From Akkermansia muciniphila (GTDB lineage Bacteria; Verrucomicrobiota; Verrucomicrobiia; Verrucomicrobiales; Akkermansiaceae), in the NCBI RefSeq assembly GCF_900184965.1, contig NZ_FXYA01000135.1:17363-81362 (forward strand): a stretch of DNA of 64,000 bases, read 5' to 3'. The notes below the pieces were generated by a model that worked only from the letters and a program-made list of their open reading frames with translations, was not told where the DNA came from and did no database searches. Each line of letters begins with the position of its first letter. Within the stretch, counting starts at the first letter, position 1. The position numbers and the translations under genes are program-made. Below, piece by piece: positions 1 to 7,699 of this stretch.

Positions 1-36
1 GAGAAGGTTTTTACAAAAGGAACGATCCGGGAACGG

Positions 37-231
37 TTAACCGATGCGGAACGTGATGCGCGCTTTGGTCATGTCATAAGGAGACATTTCCATACGCACT
101 TTGTCTCCTACCACGATTTTAATAAAGCGCTTGCGCATTTTCCCGGAAATATGGGCCAGCACTTCGTGCCCGTTGGGAAGGCGCACCTTGAACATGGTTC
201 CTGCCAGTACGGCGCAGATGGTTCCTTCCAC
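37..231 (-). CDS. infA: Translation initiation factor IF-1 (conserved core)
   Basis: IF-1 binds the 30S A site with IF-2 and IF-3 during translation initiation. The 64 residues span an S1/OB-fold domain with the family's usual features: MEGTI near the start, [18 protein letters not shown] in the middle, and [21 protein letters not shown] at the C-terminal end (split here as [12 protein letters not shown] and MTKARITFR). A GTG at 231 would give a core slightly shorter than the usual 72 residues, and no SD precedes it. The frame stays open 107 codons further upstream, so this is probably the C-terminal part of a longer protein (see 232-534). The identity is certain; the start is not. Confidence 0.93.
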   Translation of the reverse strand: MEGTICAVLAGTMFKVRLPNGHEVLAHISGKMRKRFIKIVVGDKVRMEMSPYDMTKARITFRIG

Positions 232-534
232 TTCAATTTCGCTTTCGGAGTTTTCTTCCTTGGGTTCCGATTTGCTAAAATGCTTTCTCCCCTTGGTGTG
301 GCGTCCTCCGCCTCCTTGCGGGCGCTGCCTGTTGGCGTTACCTCCGGGACGGCTCCCCCCTCCTGTTCTGGGATTTCCCGGTCCTGCGGACTGTCCGGCC
401 GGTCGTGACGCTCCTGTGCCATTGCCGGAAGACCGGGATTGTCCGGGACGGTTGCCGGTGCCGGTCGGTCTGGAACCGGTGCGGGAATTCTGACCGCCGC
501 TGGGACGGCTGCTGGATCTTGGATTCGGGCTGAT
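232..534 (-). other. Probable in-frame N-terminal extension of IF-1 with a non-AUG (AUC) start
   Basis: This stretch is in frame with IF-1 and has no stop until a TAA at 555-553. It encodes 101 residues made almost only of Gly, Arg, Ser, Pro, Asn, Gln and Thr, followed by a basic then acidic linker ([18 protein letters not shown]). That resembles a disordered RNA-binding tail. The frame holds no ATG, GTG, TTG or CTG. An ATC at 534-532 lies 6 nt after AAGGAG (546-541), a near-ideal SD in a window where SDs are rare. I infer a 165-residue IF-1 starting at AUC. The alternative is start at GTG 231 with an untranslated leader. Confidence 0.6.
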
Positions 535-589
535 AGGTCTCTCCTTGTAAGGTTAAATGAACGCGTGTGTGCAAATTTCGCGCAGGCGT

Positions 590-617
590 ATGATAGACCA
601 TATTTTCGCAAGAGCAA
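590..617 (-). promoter_or_regulatory. Candidate promoter of infA
   Basis: On the minus strand a TTGCTC -35 (617-612) and a TATCAT -10 (595-590) are separated by 16 bp. They lie about 45 bp upstream of the AAGGAG SD before infA. The match is moderate. Confidence 0.4.
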
Positions 618-698
618 GCCCTGAATGCGGAAGTTGCGCAATTAAACCGCAATTCTATGGAGAGGGACGGGAAAAAGGCCGGAAAAGAGAAAAAGTAT

Positions 699-727
699 TT
701 GACATTTACGTGAATAATCATTAGGAA
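699..727 (+). promoter_or_regulatory. Sigma-70-type promoter of rplM-rpsI
   Basis: A perfect TTGACA -35 (699-704), a 17-bp spacer and a TAGGAA -10 (722-727) lie 62 bp before the rplM start. Confidence 0.6.
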
Positions 728-788
728 TGCGCCCCCGAATTGGAAGATAACGGCAGGATGCCGAAAAACGAGAACGAAGAATTGAACC

Positions 789-1217
789 ATGAAGACCTTC
801 TCAGCCAAACCGCAAGAAGTAGAGCGCAAATGGTATGTTATAGACGCTGCCGACAAGGTGCTCGGCCGTGTTGCCGTTGAAGCGGCTAACATTTTGCGTG
901 GCAAGAATAAGACGATTTTTACCCCCCACGTTGATTGTGGCGATTTTGTCATTATCGTGAACGCGGACAAGGTGGTGTTGACCGGCAATAAGGAAAATGC
1001 CAAAATTTATACCCGTTTCTCCGGTTACGTCGGCGGTAAGCAGGTGGACACTCCCCGTAAAATTCGCGCTCGCCGTCCTGAACTTCTTCTGGAACTGGCT
1101 GTTAAAGGCATGGTTCCTCACACCCGCCTGGGCCGTCAGCAAATGACCAAGCTGAAGGTTTATGCCGGAGCCAGCCATCCGCATGAAGCCCAGCAGCCCA
1201 CCGCCATTACTCTCTAA
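789..1217 (+). CDS. rplM: 50S ribosomal protein L13
   Basis: L13 is an early-assembling large-subunit protein. The 142-residue product has the family length and landmarks: [19 protein letters not shown] near residues 16-34, a [18 protein letters not shown] segment, [10 protein letters not shown], and the C-terminal [18 protein letters not shown] followed by HPHEAQQP. It begins at an ATG without a clear SD and is followed 15 nt later by rpsI, the near-universal rplM-rpsI operon. A consensus promoter lies upstream. Confidence 0.97.
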   Translation: MKTFSAKPQEVERKWYVIDAADKVLGRVAVEAANILRGKNKTIFTPHVDCGDFVIIVNADKVVLTGNKENAKIYTRFSGYVGGKQVDTPRKIRARRPELLLELAVKGMVPHTRLGRQQMTKLKVYAGASHPHEAQQPTAITL

Positions 1218-1232
1218 TTGATTTTTCAGAAC

Positions 1233-1628
1233 ATGAGTCAGACAACCCCATACAACGCCACCGGCCGTCGTAAGACCGCCATTGCACACGCTTGGCTTAC
1301 TGAAGGTTCCGGCCGCATTACCATCAACCGCCGCGGTTTTGAGGAATATCTTCCTACCGTTCAGTTGCAGAACGCTGTTCTTCAGCCCTTTCAGGTTACC
1401 AACACCATGAACAAGTTTGATGTGAACGTCGTTACCAAGGGCGGCGGGATTCACGGACAGGTGGGAGCCATTCGCATGGCGATCGCCCGTGCTCTCGTTC
1501 AGGTTGATGAAGCTTCCCGTTCCCAGCTCCGTGAATTCGGTCTTCTGACCCGTGATTCCCGCATGAAGGAACGTAAAAAGCCCGGCCGTCCTGGGGCCCG
1601 CAAGCGTTATCAGTTCTCCAAGCGTTAA
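1233..1628 (+). CDS. rpsI: 30S ribosomal protein S9
   Basis: S9 contacts the P-site tRNA with its C-terminal tail. The 131-residue product shows ATGRRKTAIAHAWL, GSGRITINRR, VVTKGGGIHGQVGAIRMAIA and the basic tail ending in KRYQFSKR. I start at ATG 1233; a TTG at 1218 would only add five residues and abuts the rplM stop. The conserved core begins right after this ATG. A strong intrinsic terminator follows at 1673. Confidence 0.96.
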   Translation: MSQTTPYNATGRRKTAIAHAWLTEGSGRITINRRGFEEYLPTVQLQNAVLQPFQVTNTMNKFDVNVVTKGGGIHGQVGAIRMAIARALVQVDEASRSQLREFGLLTRDSRMKERKKPGRPGARKRYQFSKR

Positions 1629-1672
1629 GCTTGGCTGGTTGCGAAGGAACTGGCTTTACCATTTCTTTCTCG

Positions 1673-1707
1673 GAAAAGGAGTACTCCTTGTGGAGTGCTC
1701 CTTTTTT
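1673..1707 (+). terminator. Rho-independent terminator of rplM-rpsI
   Basis: A 13-bp stem (AAAGGAGTACTCC pairing with GGAGTGCTCCTTT, one G-T pair) with a TTGT loop runs into a T tract 45 bp after the rpsI stop. Confidence 0.88.
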
Positions 1708-1853
1708 GTTGCAGAAAGAACTTTGTTTTTACTGTTTTATACGTCTTTAAACAGCCTTTTCTGGTCGGATTGCTTACGGCGGCTTCAATGATTTTCCTGC
1801 ATTTGCCTGAAGGGAACAGGTTTTCCTGTACAGGAATGTCTGGCCGACGAGGG

Positions 1854-2291
1854 TTACCGATGGTATGGTGTTCCTGCCAGAATAGTATGGCAGCGGTAAA
1901 TCTGTTCCAGCAGGACAACAAGCGCCAGTTCATGTTGAAGGGTGAATTTGCTCAAGGACAGGATATGGTTGCACCGGGATCGTAATTCTTCCGTATGACC
2001 GTCCGAGGCTCCGATGAGAAACGCGATGCGGCGCACGGAATGCATTTGCCAGTCCTTCGCCAGATCGACCAGCTTTTTTGTGGTCCAGAGTTCTCCGCGT
2101 TCGTCCATGGCGATGCGCAGACAGCCTTCGCTGGCTGCCAGCAGGCGTTTTGAAACGTCCTGGGAGTTTCCATCCCTGACAAGTTTGAGTTCCGTTTTGC
2201 CGAAGGGCCTGAGGCGGTTGAGATAAAATTCCACGCCTTCCTTGGCGTAGCCTAGAGAAGGCTTTCCGGCGGCCAGAATCAGGAATTGCAT
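1854..2291 (-). CDS. rlmH: 23S rRNA (pseudouridine1915-N3)-methyltransferase
   Basis: RlmH is a SPOUT-family, SAM-dependent enzyme that methylates pseudouridine 1915 of 23S rRNA on assembled 70S ribosomes. The 145-residue length is typical. The trefoil-knot signatures are present: [14 protein letters not shown] in the SAM-binding loop, and [18 protein letters not shown] at the C-terminus, including the characteristic YHR ending. It starts six bases after the uvrC stop on the same strand, so the two are probably co-transcribed. Confidence 0.94.
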   Translation of the reverse strand: MQFLILAAGKPSLGYAKEGVEFYLNRLRPFGKTELKLVRDGNSQDVSKRLLAASEGCLRIAMDERGELWTTKKLVDLAKDWQMHSVRRIAFLIGASDGHTEELRSRCNHILSLSKFTLQHELALVVLLEQIYRCHTILAGTPYHR

Positions 2292-2297
2292 GAGGAG

Positions 2298-3866
2298 TCA
2301 GGAGTTGGAAGATGAATTAAGGTAGTTCAGCAGGGCGCGGGCCCAGGTTTCCGAAATGCCGCGGATGGCGGCGATAGAAGCCGGATCTGCCTTTTTAATG
2401 GCAGCTACTGATTTGAATTTTTCCAGCAACAGTCTTTTTTTTGAGGCGCTCATGCCCGGTGCGTCGTCCAAGGCGCTTTCCCGCATGCGTTTGCGGTAGA
2501 GCAGTTCGTTATAGCCGTTGGCGAAGCGGTGGGCTTCGTCGCGGATGCGCTGCATGAGTTTGAGGGCTCCCGTGCTGTGAGGCAGACAAAGGGGCTGGGA
2601 CTGATGGGGAAAAAATATTTCTTCCCTCTGTTTGGCCAGACCGACGATGGGCATGTCTCCCAGTCCGATTGCTTCCAAATCGGCCAGAGCGGAGGAAAGC
2701 TGCCCTTTACCTCCGTCCACCACTACCAGATCCGGAACCTTGATGGGGGCTTTTCCTTCCGCACTGAGTTTCTTGAGCCACTGGTACAGAGTCATGTCCG
2801 CCTGACGGGAGGCTACGGCGTCGCTCTCCGCCAGAATGCGGGAGTAACGCCTCCGGATGACTTCCGACATGGAGGCGAAGTCATTTTGTCCGTCTACAGT
2901 GCGTATACGGTACCGACGGTAGGCTTTATTGTCCGGCCTGCCGTTGGTGAAGCGCACCATGGAGGCCACGATATGGTTGGAAGAGACATTGGAAATGTCA
3001 AAGCATTCCATAATGAGCGGGGGAGATTCTAATCCCAGGGCCACCCCCAGTTCCTTCATGTCTTCTTCCGGGTGAACGGTGCCGGGAAGATCGGGAGTTC
3101 CTTTTCGGAACCGCCGGGCGGGTTCCAGTACCTTGACCAGATTGTCCCGGATGTCCCGCAGGTATGCCGCGCGTTCAAAGTCCAGTTCATCGGCGGCTTC
3201 CATCATTTCCTTGGTAAGTTCGTCCAGAGCGCTTTTTTTCCCCGTTCCTTCCAGCAGACGCACCGCCTGGTCAAAGTTCCGGTTGTAATCATTGATGGAA
3301 ATGCGGCCAACGCACGGAGCGGAGCAGTTGCGAATCACATCCGCATGGCAGTGCCTGAAGTCATGGATTCCCGGATTTTTTGTCTTGCAGGTTCGCAATC
3401 GGAAGTGCCGGTTGAGCCATTCCTGCGTGGCGTACAGAGCCTGAGAGTGGACAAAGGGGCCGAAGTAGCGCGCGCCGTCATCTTTGCGCACTCGCGCCAG
3501 CTGGAAGCGAGGCAGTTTTTCCCCCTTCGGAATTTTCAGCAGGGGGTAGCGCTTGTCGTCCTTCATCTGGATATTGTAATGTGGGCGATATTGTTTGATC
3601 AGTTTGCTTTCCAGCAGAAAAGCCTCCTGGTCATTTCTGGTTTCAAAATAATCAAATGACGCAATAGCATTAATGAGCGCTCTTGTCTTATGGTTGGAGA
3701 GTGTGGCTCCCGTAGGAGAAAAATAATTGCCCAGGCGGCGGTGGAGGTCCTTGGCTTTGCCCACGTAGATAGTATTTCCCTGGGCGTCTTTCATGATATA
3801 AACGCCTGGTTTGTGCGGAGTTTCCCTCCAGAGTTCTTTCAGGGTTGGTTGCTCGCGGTCTGCCAC
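2298..3866 (-). CDS. uvrC: UvrABC excinuclease subunit C
   Basis: UvrC makes both incisions in nucleotide excision repair. Visible in order are the GIY-YIG nuclease (GVY at residues 21-23, IYVGKAKD at 33-40), a four-Cys cluster (RTCKTK, HCHADVIRNCSAPCVG) matching the Fe-S site known in this family, a UVR motif (DELDFERAAYLRD), the RNase H-like second nuclease (ECFDISN, VVVDGGKGQL, RDEAHRFAN) and a C-terminal helix-hairpin-helix (IRGISETWARALLNYL). At 522 residues it is shorter than the roughly 610 of E. coli UvrC; the end looks trimmed to about one hairpin, but the nuclease motifs are complete. Confidence 0.96.
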   Translation of the reverse strand: MADREQPTLKELWRETPHKPGVYIMKDAQGNTIYVGKAKDLHRRLGNYFSPTGATLSNHKTRALINAIASFDYFETRNDQEAFLLESKLIKQYRPHYNIQMKDDKRYPLLKIPKGEKLPRFQLARVRKDDGARYFGPFVHSQALYATQEWLNRHFRLRTCKTKNPGIHDFRHCHADVIRNCSAPCVGRISINDYNRNFDQAVRLLEGTGKKSALDELTKEMMEAADELDFERAAYLRDIRDNLVKVLEPARRFRKGTPDLPGTVHPEEDMKELGVALGLESPPLIMECFDISNVSSNHIVASMVRFTNGRPDNKAYRRYRIRTVDGQNDFASMSEVIRRRYSRILAESDAVASRQADMTLYQWLKKLSAEGKAPIKVPDLVVVDGGKGQLSSALADLEAIGLGDMPIVGLAKQREEIFFPHQSQPLCLPHSTGALKLMQRIRDEAHRFANGYNELLYRKRMRESALDDAPGMSASKKRLLLEKFKSVAAIKKADPASIAAIRGISETWARALLNYLNSSSNS

Positions 3867-3933
3867 GCAGACATTATGCCATATGAGGCAAAAAATGGAA
3901 CTGCGGAAACGTACTGTATTACGGCTACTTGTC

Positions 3934-3961
3934 TTGCCTAGGAAAACTTCTTCTGTATAAT
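3934..3961 (+). promoter_or_regulatory. Candidate promoter of the exbB-exbD-TPR operon
   Basis: A perfect TATAAT (3956-3961) has a weak TTGCCT -35 16 bp upstream (3934-3939). It sits only 16 bp before the exbB-like start, so the transcript would have a very short leader. Confidence 0.42.
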
Positions 3962-3977
3962 CCTCTATGTCTTTTGT

Positions 3978-4760
3978 ATGAACCCTGTACCGTTTACCAC
4001 GCTGGCCGCCGCCATGGATTTTGTGGTGGGAGATAGAAATTATCCCCTTTCCGAGCTGTTCATGAAAGGCGGTTTCATCATGTGGCCGCTGCTTCTGTTA
4101 TCCATCGCCGGAGTGGTGGTGCTGGTCATGTGCTGCTTTTCTACCCGTGCTGCCGCCGTTTTGCCTACCAAATTGGTGGAACAGGCGGAATCTTTCATCC
4201 GCAAGCGGGATTACACGGGGCTTTCCATCCTCTGTAAGAATGGAGATTCCTGTTACGCCCGCGTGATGTTGACTGTAGCCAACTTCATGTTGCGCAACCC
4301 CTCCGCCCAGTTTGAGGAGGTGAGGGAGATAGCCTCTGCGGAAGGAGGACGGCAGGCGGGGTTCCTAAGCCGCCAGATTTCCTGGCTGTCGGATATTGGC
4401 GCCGTAGCTCCCATGCTGGGGCTGTTGGGGACCGTGGTCGGGATGATGAAAACCTTTTTTGAGATTGCCAACGGTGATTTTTCCGGGGGCAAGCAACGTA
4501 TTGACATGGCGGGCGGCGTGGCGGAAGCCTTGATTACGACGGCGGGCGGCCTGATGCTTGGCATTCCCGCCATCCTGGCTTATGTATATTTCCGCAGCCG
4601 TGTGCATAAACGGGTGGGTGACCTGGAAGCCGCCGTCACGCACAGCGTTTCCGTAGTTGCCACCCAGCTTCAGAAGCCGCGAGCCGGCGCTTTTCATGAA
4701 GAGGAGCTCCCCAAAGTTCCCGTAGACCCCACTTCCCTGCGCGATGTGCGCGGGCTCTAG
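3978..4760 (+). CDS. MotA/TolQ/ExbB-family proton channel
   Basis: This inner-membrane protein would form, with the ExbD-like partner 39 bp downstream, a proton-driven stator that energises an envelope process. The 260 residues contain an N-terminal membrane segment (MWPLLLLSIAGVVVLVMCC, about 35-53), a cytoplasmic middle, and two further hydrophobic helices: VAPMLGLLGTVVGMMKTF, with the family-typical GLLGTVxGM, and ALITTAGGLMLGIPAILA. Whether it serves TonB-like import or Tol-like envelope constriction cannot be told from this protein. The neighbouring TPR and peptidoglycan genes favour an envelope-maintenance role, which is inference. Confidence 0.9.
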   Translation: MNPVPFTTLAAAMDFVVGDRNYPLSELFMKGGFIMWPLLLLSIAGVVVLVMCCFSTRAAAVLPTKLVEQAESFIRKRDYTGLSILCKNGDSCYARVMLTVANFMLRNPSAQFEEVREIASAEGGRQAGFLSRQISWLSDIGAVAPMLGLLGTVVGMMKTFFEIANGDFSGGKQRIDMAGGVAEALITTAGGLMLGIPAILAYVYFRSRVHKRVGDLEAAVTHSVSVVATQLQKPRAGAFHEEELPKVPVDPTSLRDVRGL

Positions 4761-4799
4761 CCGGAATGCGTCTGCTTCCTCACCTCACCGGAAGAATGT

Positions 4800-5246
4800 A
4801 TGAAATTTCACTATAAAATGCCCAGTCCCATCGGGTTTCAATTGGCCCCCATGCTGGACATCGTATTTCTGCTGTTGGTGTTTTTCGTCGTAACCCAGAC
4901 ATTTGAGGATGATGAACCGGATCTTTCCATCAATCTTCCTTCGGCGGAGACTCCCAAGCCCGGTGAAACCGTGTCCAATGAAATTATCGTGAATATCCGT
5001 AAAGATGGTACCGTGGTAATTAACCGTCAGCCGTATACGATGCCGCAGCTGGAAGACAAGCTTTTTTCCGTTGCCCGCTTGGACAAAACCATGCTCGTTC
5101 GTATCCGCGTGGATGAAAAGGCGGAATCCGGCGTGGTGGTACATGTGATGGACGCATGTTTGAAAGCCGGGCTGAATAACGTTTCTTTTTCCACGCGTCC
5201 TCCGGCTCCGTCTTCCATCAATGTTTCCAATTCCCAGGCTTCATGA
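4800..5246 (+). CDS. ExbD/TolR-family biopolymer transport protein
   Basis: This is the partner of the preceding channel protein. It has one transmembrane helix (about 18-34, MLDIVFLLLVFFVV) containing Asp20, at the position of the Asp that ExbD and TolR use for proton translocation, then a periplasmic ExbD-type domain (NEIIVNIRKDGTVVINR). Length is 148 residues. Its stop overlaps the start of the TPR gene by 4 bp (ATGA), indicating translational coupling. Confidence 0.92.
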   Translation: MKFHYKMPSPIGFQLAPMLDIVFLLLVFFVVTQTFEDDEPDLSINLPSAETPKPGETVSNEIIVNIRKDGTVVINRQPYTMPQLEDKLFSVARLDKTMLVRIRVDEKAESGVVVHVMDACLKAGLNNVSFSTRPPAPSSINVSNSQAS

Positions 5247-7675
5247 AAGCGTTCTTTTTCATTAATGCAGGTTTAATAACTTTGGCGATGTTTTCCATCG
5301 CCCAGGAAAATATTCCGGATGCCGCTCCCATCGCGGATGGTCCTCTGGTCGCCAATCCGGAGCAGGATACGCTGGATATGGCTGACATGCTGTACAAGCA
5401 GGCCCAGGCTCCGGCTACGAAGGAGAACCGGCAGGAATATGGGCGCCTTCTTGATTTAAGCTTGCGTAAGTATCTGGAATTTACCCAACGCTTCCCCCGG
5501 TCTGCCCAGGCTCCCCTGGCAGAGTATCGTGCTGCCATGTGTTTGGAGGAGCTGGGCAGGAAAGATGAGGCACACGTCCTGTTCCTCAGATTGATTCAGA
5601 CAGGCAGCCCCTCCCTGGTTGCCGCCTCCGCCTACCGCCTGGCGACAGACGCTTCCTCTGCCGGGGAAACGGATAAGGCCATTCAGTATTACCAGCTCGT
5701 GATTCGCAATGCGGAACAGAATGATTTGAAGGTGGACGCCCAGTATCGCATGGGGCGCCTGTTTCTTTCCAGCGGCAATCCGGAGGCTGCCGCTACCATG
5801 TTTTGCGCGGTGATGGGCAACCCGGAAGCGAATGCCAAGTTTGTTCTGGTGTCCCGGATGGGATATGCCGCCCTGTGTGCGGATACGGGACGCCTGGGAG
5901 AAGCTTATTCAGAATATCGCAAGGTGCTGGAAACGCCCGGTGTGGATAACAGGAACCGGGGAATCGCCACCCTTCAGGCCGCCATGCTGGCTACCAAACT
6001 GAAGAAGACTGCGGAAGCCCAGGGCCTCTATGAACAGCTTTTGAAGGATGAATCTTTGAAGGAGATGGCTCCGGAAGCCCGAATGGGGCTTTTTCTGGGG
6101 CTGTACAATATGGGCAAGTACAAGGAGATACTTTCCCAGCATGAGCAACAGAAGGGAATAAAGATGCCGACAAAGGACGGCCAGGTGCGTCTGTTGATGC
6201 TGCTGGGGCAGGCCGCCTATAAATTGAAAGAGTACCGGAAAGCGGCGGATTTCTTTCTGGAAGCGGAAAAGGCCGTTCCTTATACGCAGGAGGCCATGCA
6301 AGCCTCCTTTTATCGGTTGCTGTGTTATAATGAACTCAAGCAGAAGGATCTTCCCCAGCGGGCTCAGAGTTTTTTGAACCATTATGCCAAGGCTTTTCCT
6401 ACCAGTGAACTGCATGATATGGTGCGCCTGATGGCTGCAGAAAGCCTGTTCAGCTCCAATCCGGCGGATGCCGCCCGGTTTTATGCCAGCATTGATTTTG
6501 ACAAGGTGCCCCCGAAGATGCGTGCGGATATTTTATATAAGAGCGCGTGGGCAATCGCTCAGGCTGGGAACAGAGGCGTGGCCGCCAAGCTGTTGACGGA
6601 TTTTATCAATGATTTTCCGAAGGATCCCCGCATTTGTGAGGCATTGACATTGCGTGGAGACATGTATGCCAAGACCAAGAAGGAGGCTGAGGCGTTGATG
6701 GATTTTGACCGTGTGATTGCCCGCTGGCCGAAAGCCGAATCCGCCGCTGCCGCATGGCAGAGGGCCGCTCAGATTTATGCGGGACGCCAGGATATGGCGA
6801 ACATGGCGAAGTATTATGAAGGCCTGATTCAGAATTTTCCGAAGGCGTCTCCTGCCGCTCTTGCTGAAGCCCATTTCCTGCTGGGGCGCGCGGCGTTTGA
6901 CCAGGGAGATTTCAAGTCTTCCATCAGCCATATGGCGGAGGCCAAGACGCTGGATCCCCAGAAATACGGGGAACAAGTCAATGTGCTTTCCGTCCTGTCC
7001 TATCACAAGCTCCAGGACGTGAATAAACTGAAGGAAGCCCTGGAAACCCTGCAAAAGGAAAATCCTTCCGCCGTGGCTCGTGTGCCGGATGTTATTCCCG
7101 CATGGCTGGGTCTTCAGGCTTATGGAATGAAGGATCTGGAAACGGCGGACAAGTATATGACCTGGGCTACGCAGAACGACCAGCTTCAAAATGTGAAGAA
7201 GGTGATTTGGCGCAATTTGGCGAAGGTGCGTCTGGCGCTTAGAAAGTATGACCGCGCCCTGGTGGCTTCCAACAATTTCCTGAAGGATGAGGACCAGCCT
7301 TACCGCCGTGCGGACGGCATGCTGGACAAGGCTTCCATTCTTCTGGGACTGGGCAAGTATGCGGATGCCAGGAAGACGGCGGAAGAAGCGCTGGCTCTGG
7401 GTGTGGAAGGTCCTTTGATGGCTTCCTTGAAAATTGTTCTGGGGGATATTTCCTATGCGGAGAAAAAGTTTGATGAAGCGGCCAAGCATTACGGCGTTAC
7501 GGCCGAGTTGTTTGTCAATGACGCTGAATTGAAACCCAAGGCTCTGTTCAAGGCGGCGGAAGCTTTGGACAAGGCTGGGCGCAAGTCGGAGGCTTCCCAA
7601 TACCGGGCACGCCTGCAAAAGGAATTCCCGGATTGGAAACAGGATGGAGAGCCTCTGCCTCTGGATGCACGATAA
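5243..7675 (+). CDS. Secreted tetratricopeptide-repeat (TPR) protein
   Basis: An 810-residue protein with a signal peptide (MKAFFFINAGLITLAMFSIA, cleavage near residue 20) followed by tandem TPR-like helical repeats along its length; typical units read QAPLAEYRAAMCLEELGRKD, AIQYYQLVIRNAE, LAEAHFLLGRAAFDQGDFKS and KALFKAAEALDKAGRKSEAS. There are no catalytic motifs, so a periplasmic scaffold is likely. Its coupling to the ExbB/ExbD pair recalls the TPR protein CpoB/YbgF of the Tol-Pal locus, which coordinates outer-membrane constriction with septal peptidoglycan synthesis. That parallel is inference from context only. Confidence 0.88.
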   Translation: MKAFFFINAGLITLAMFSIAQENIPDAAPIADGPLVANPEQDTLDMADMLYKQAQAPATKENRQEYGRLLDLSLRKYLEFTQRFPRSAQAPLAEYRAAMCLEELGRKDEAHVLFLRLIQTGSPSLVAASAYRLATDASSAGETDKAIQYYQLVIRNAEQNDLKVDAQYRMGRLFLSSGNPEAAATMFCAVMGNPEANAKFVLVSRMGYAALCADTGRLGEAYSEYRKVLETPGVDNRNRGIATLQAAMLATKLKKTAEAQGLYEQLLKDESLKEMAPEARMGLFLGLYNMGKYKEILSQHEQQKGIKMPTKDGQVRLLMLLGQAAYKLKEYRKAADFFLEAEKAVPYTQEAMQASFYRLLCYNELKQKDLPQRAQSFLNHYAKAFPTSELHDMVRLMAAESLFSSNPADAARFYASIDFDKVPPKMRADILYKSAWAIAQAGNRGVAAKLLTDFINDFPKDPRICEALTLRGDMYAKTKKEAEALMDFDRVIARWPKAESAAAAWQRAAQIYAGRQDMANMAKYYEGLIQNFPKASPAALAEAHFLLGRAAFDQGDFKSSISHMAEAKTLDPQKYGEQVNVLSVLSYHKLQDVNKLKEALETLQKENPSAVARVPDVIPAWLGLQAYGMKDLETADKYMTWATQNDQLQNVKKVIWRNLAKVRLALRKYDRALVASNNFLKDEDQPYRRADGMLDKASILLGLGKYADARKTAEEALALGVEGPLMASLKIVLGDISYAEKKFDEAAKHYGVTAELFVNDAELKPKALFKAAEALDKAGRKSEASQYRARLQKEFPDWKQDGEPLPLDAR

Positions 7676-7699
7676 GCGTTTTTAAGGATTAAACCCGGA

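Noticed and set aside
108..641. 177-codon minus-strand frame over the infA upstream region
   Set aside because: It is in a different frame from IF-1, and the frame in register with IF-1 has more coherent disordered-tail composition and the SD.
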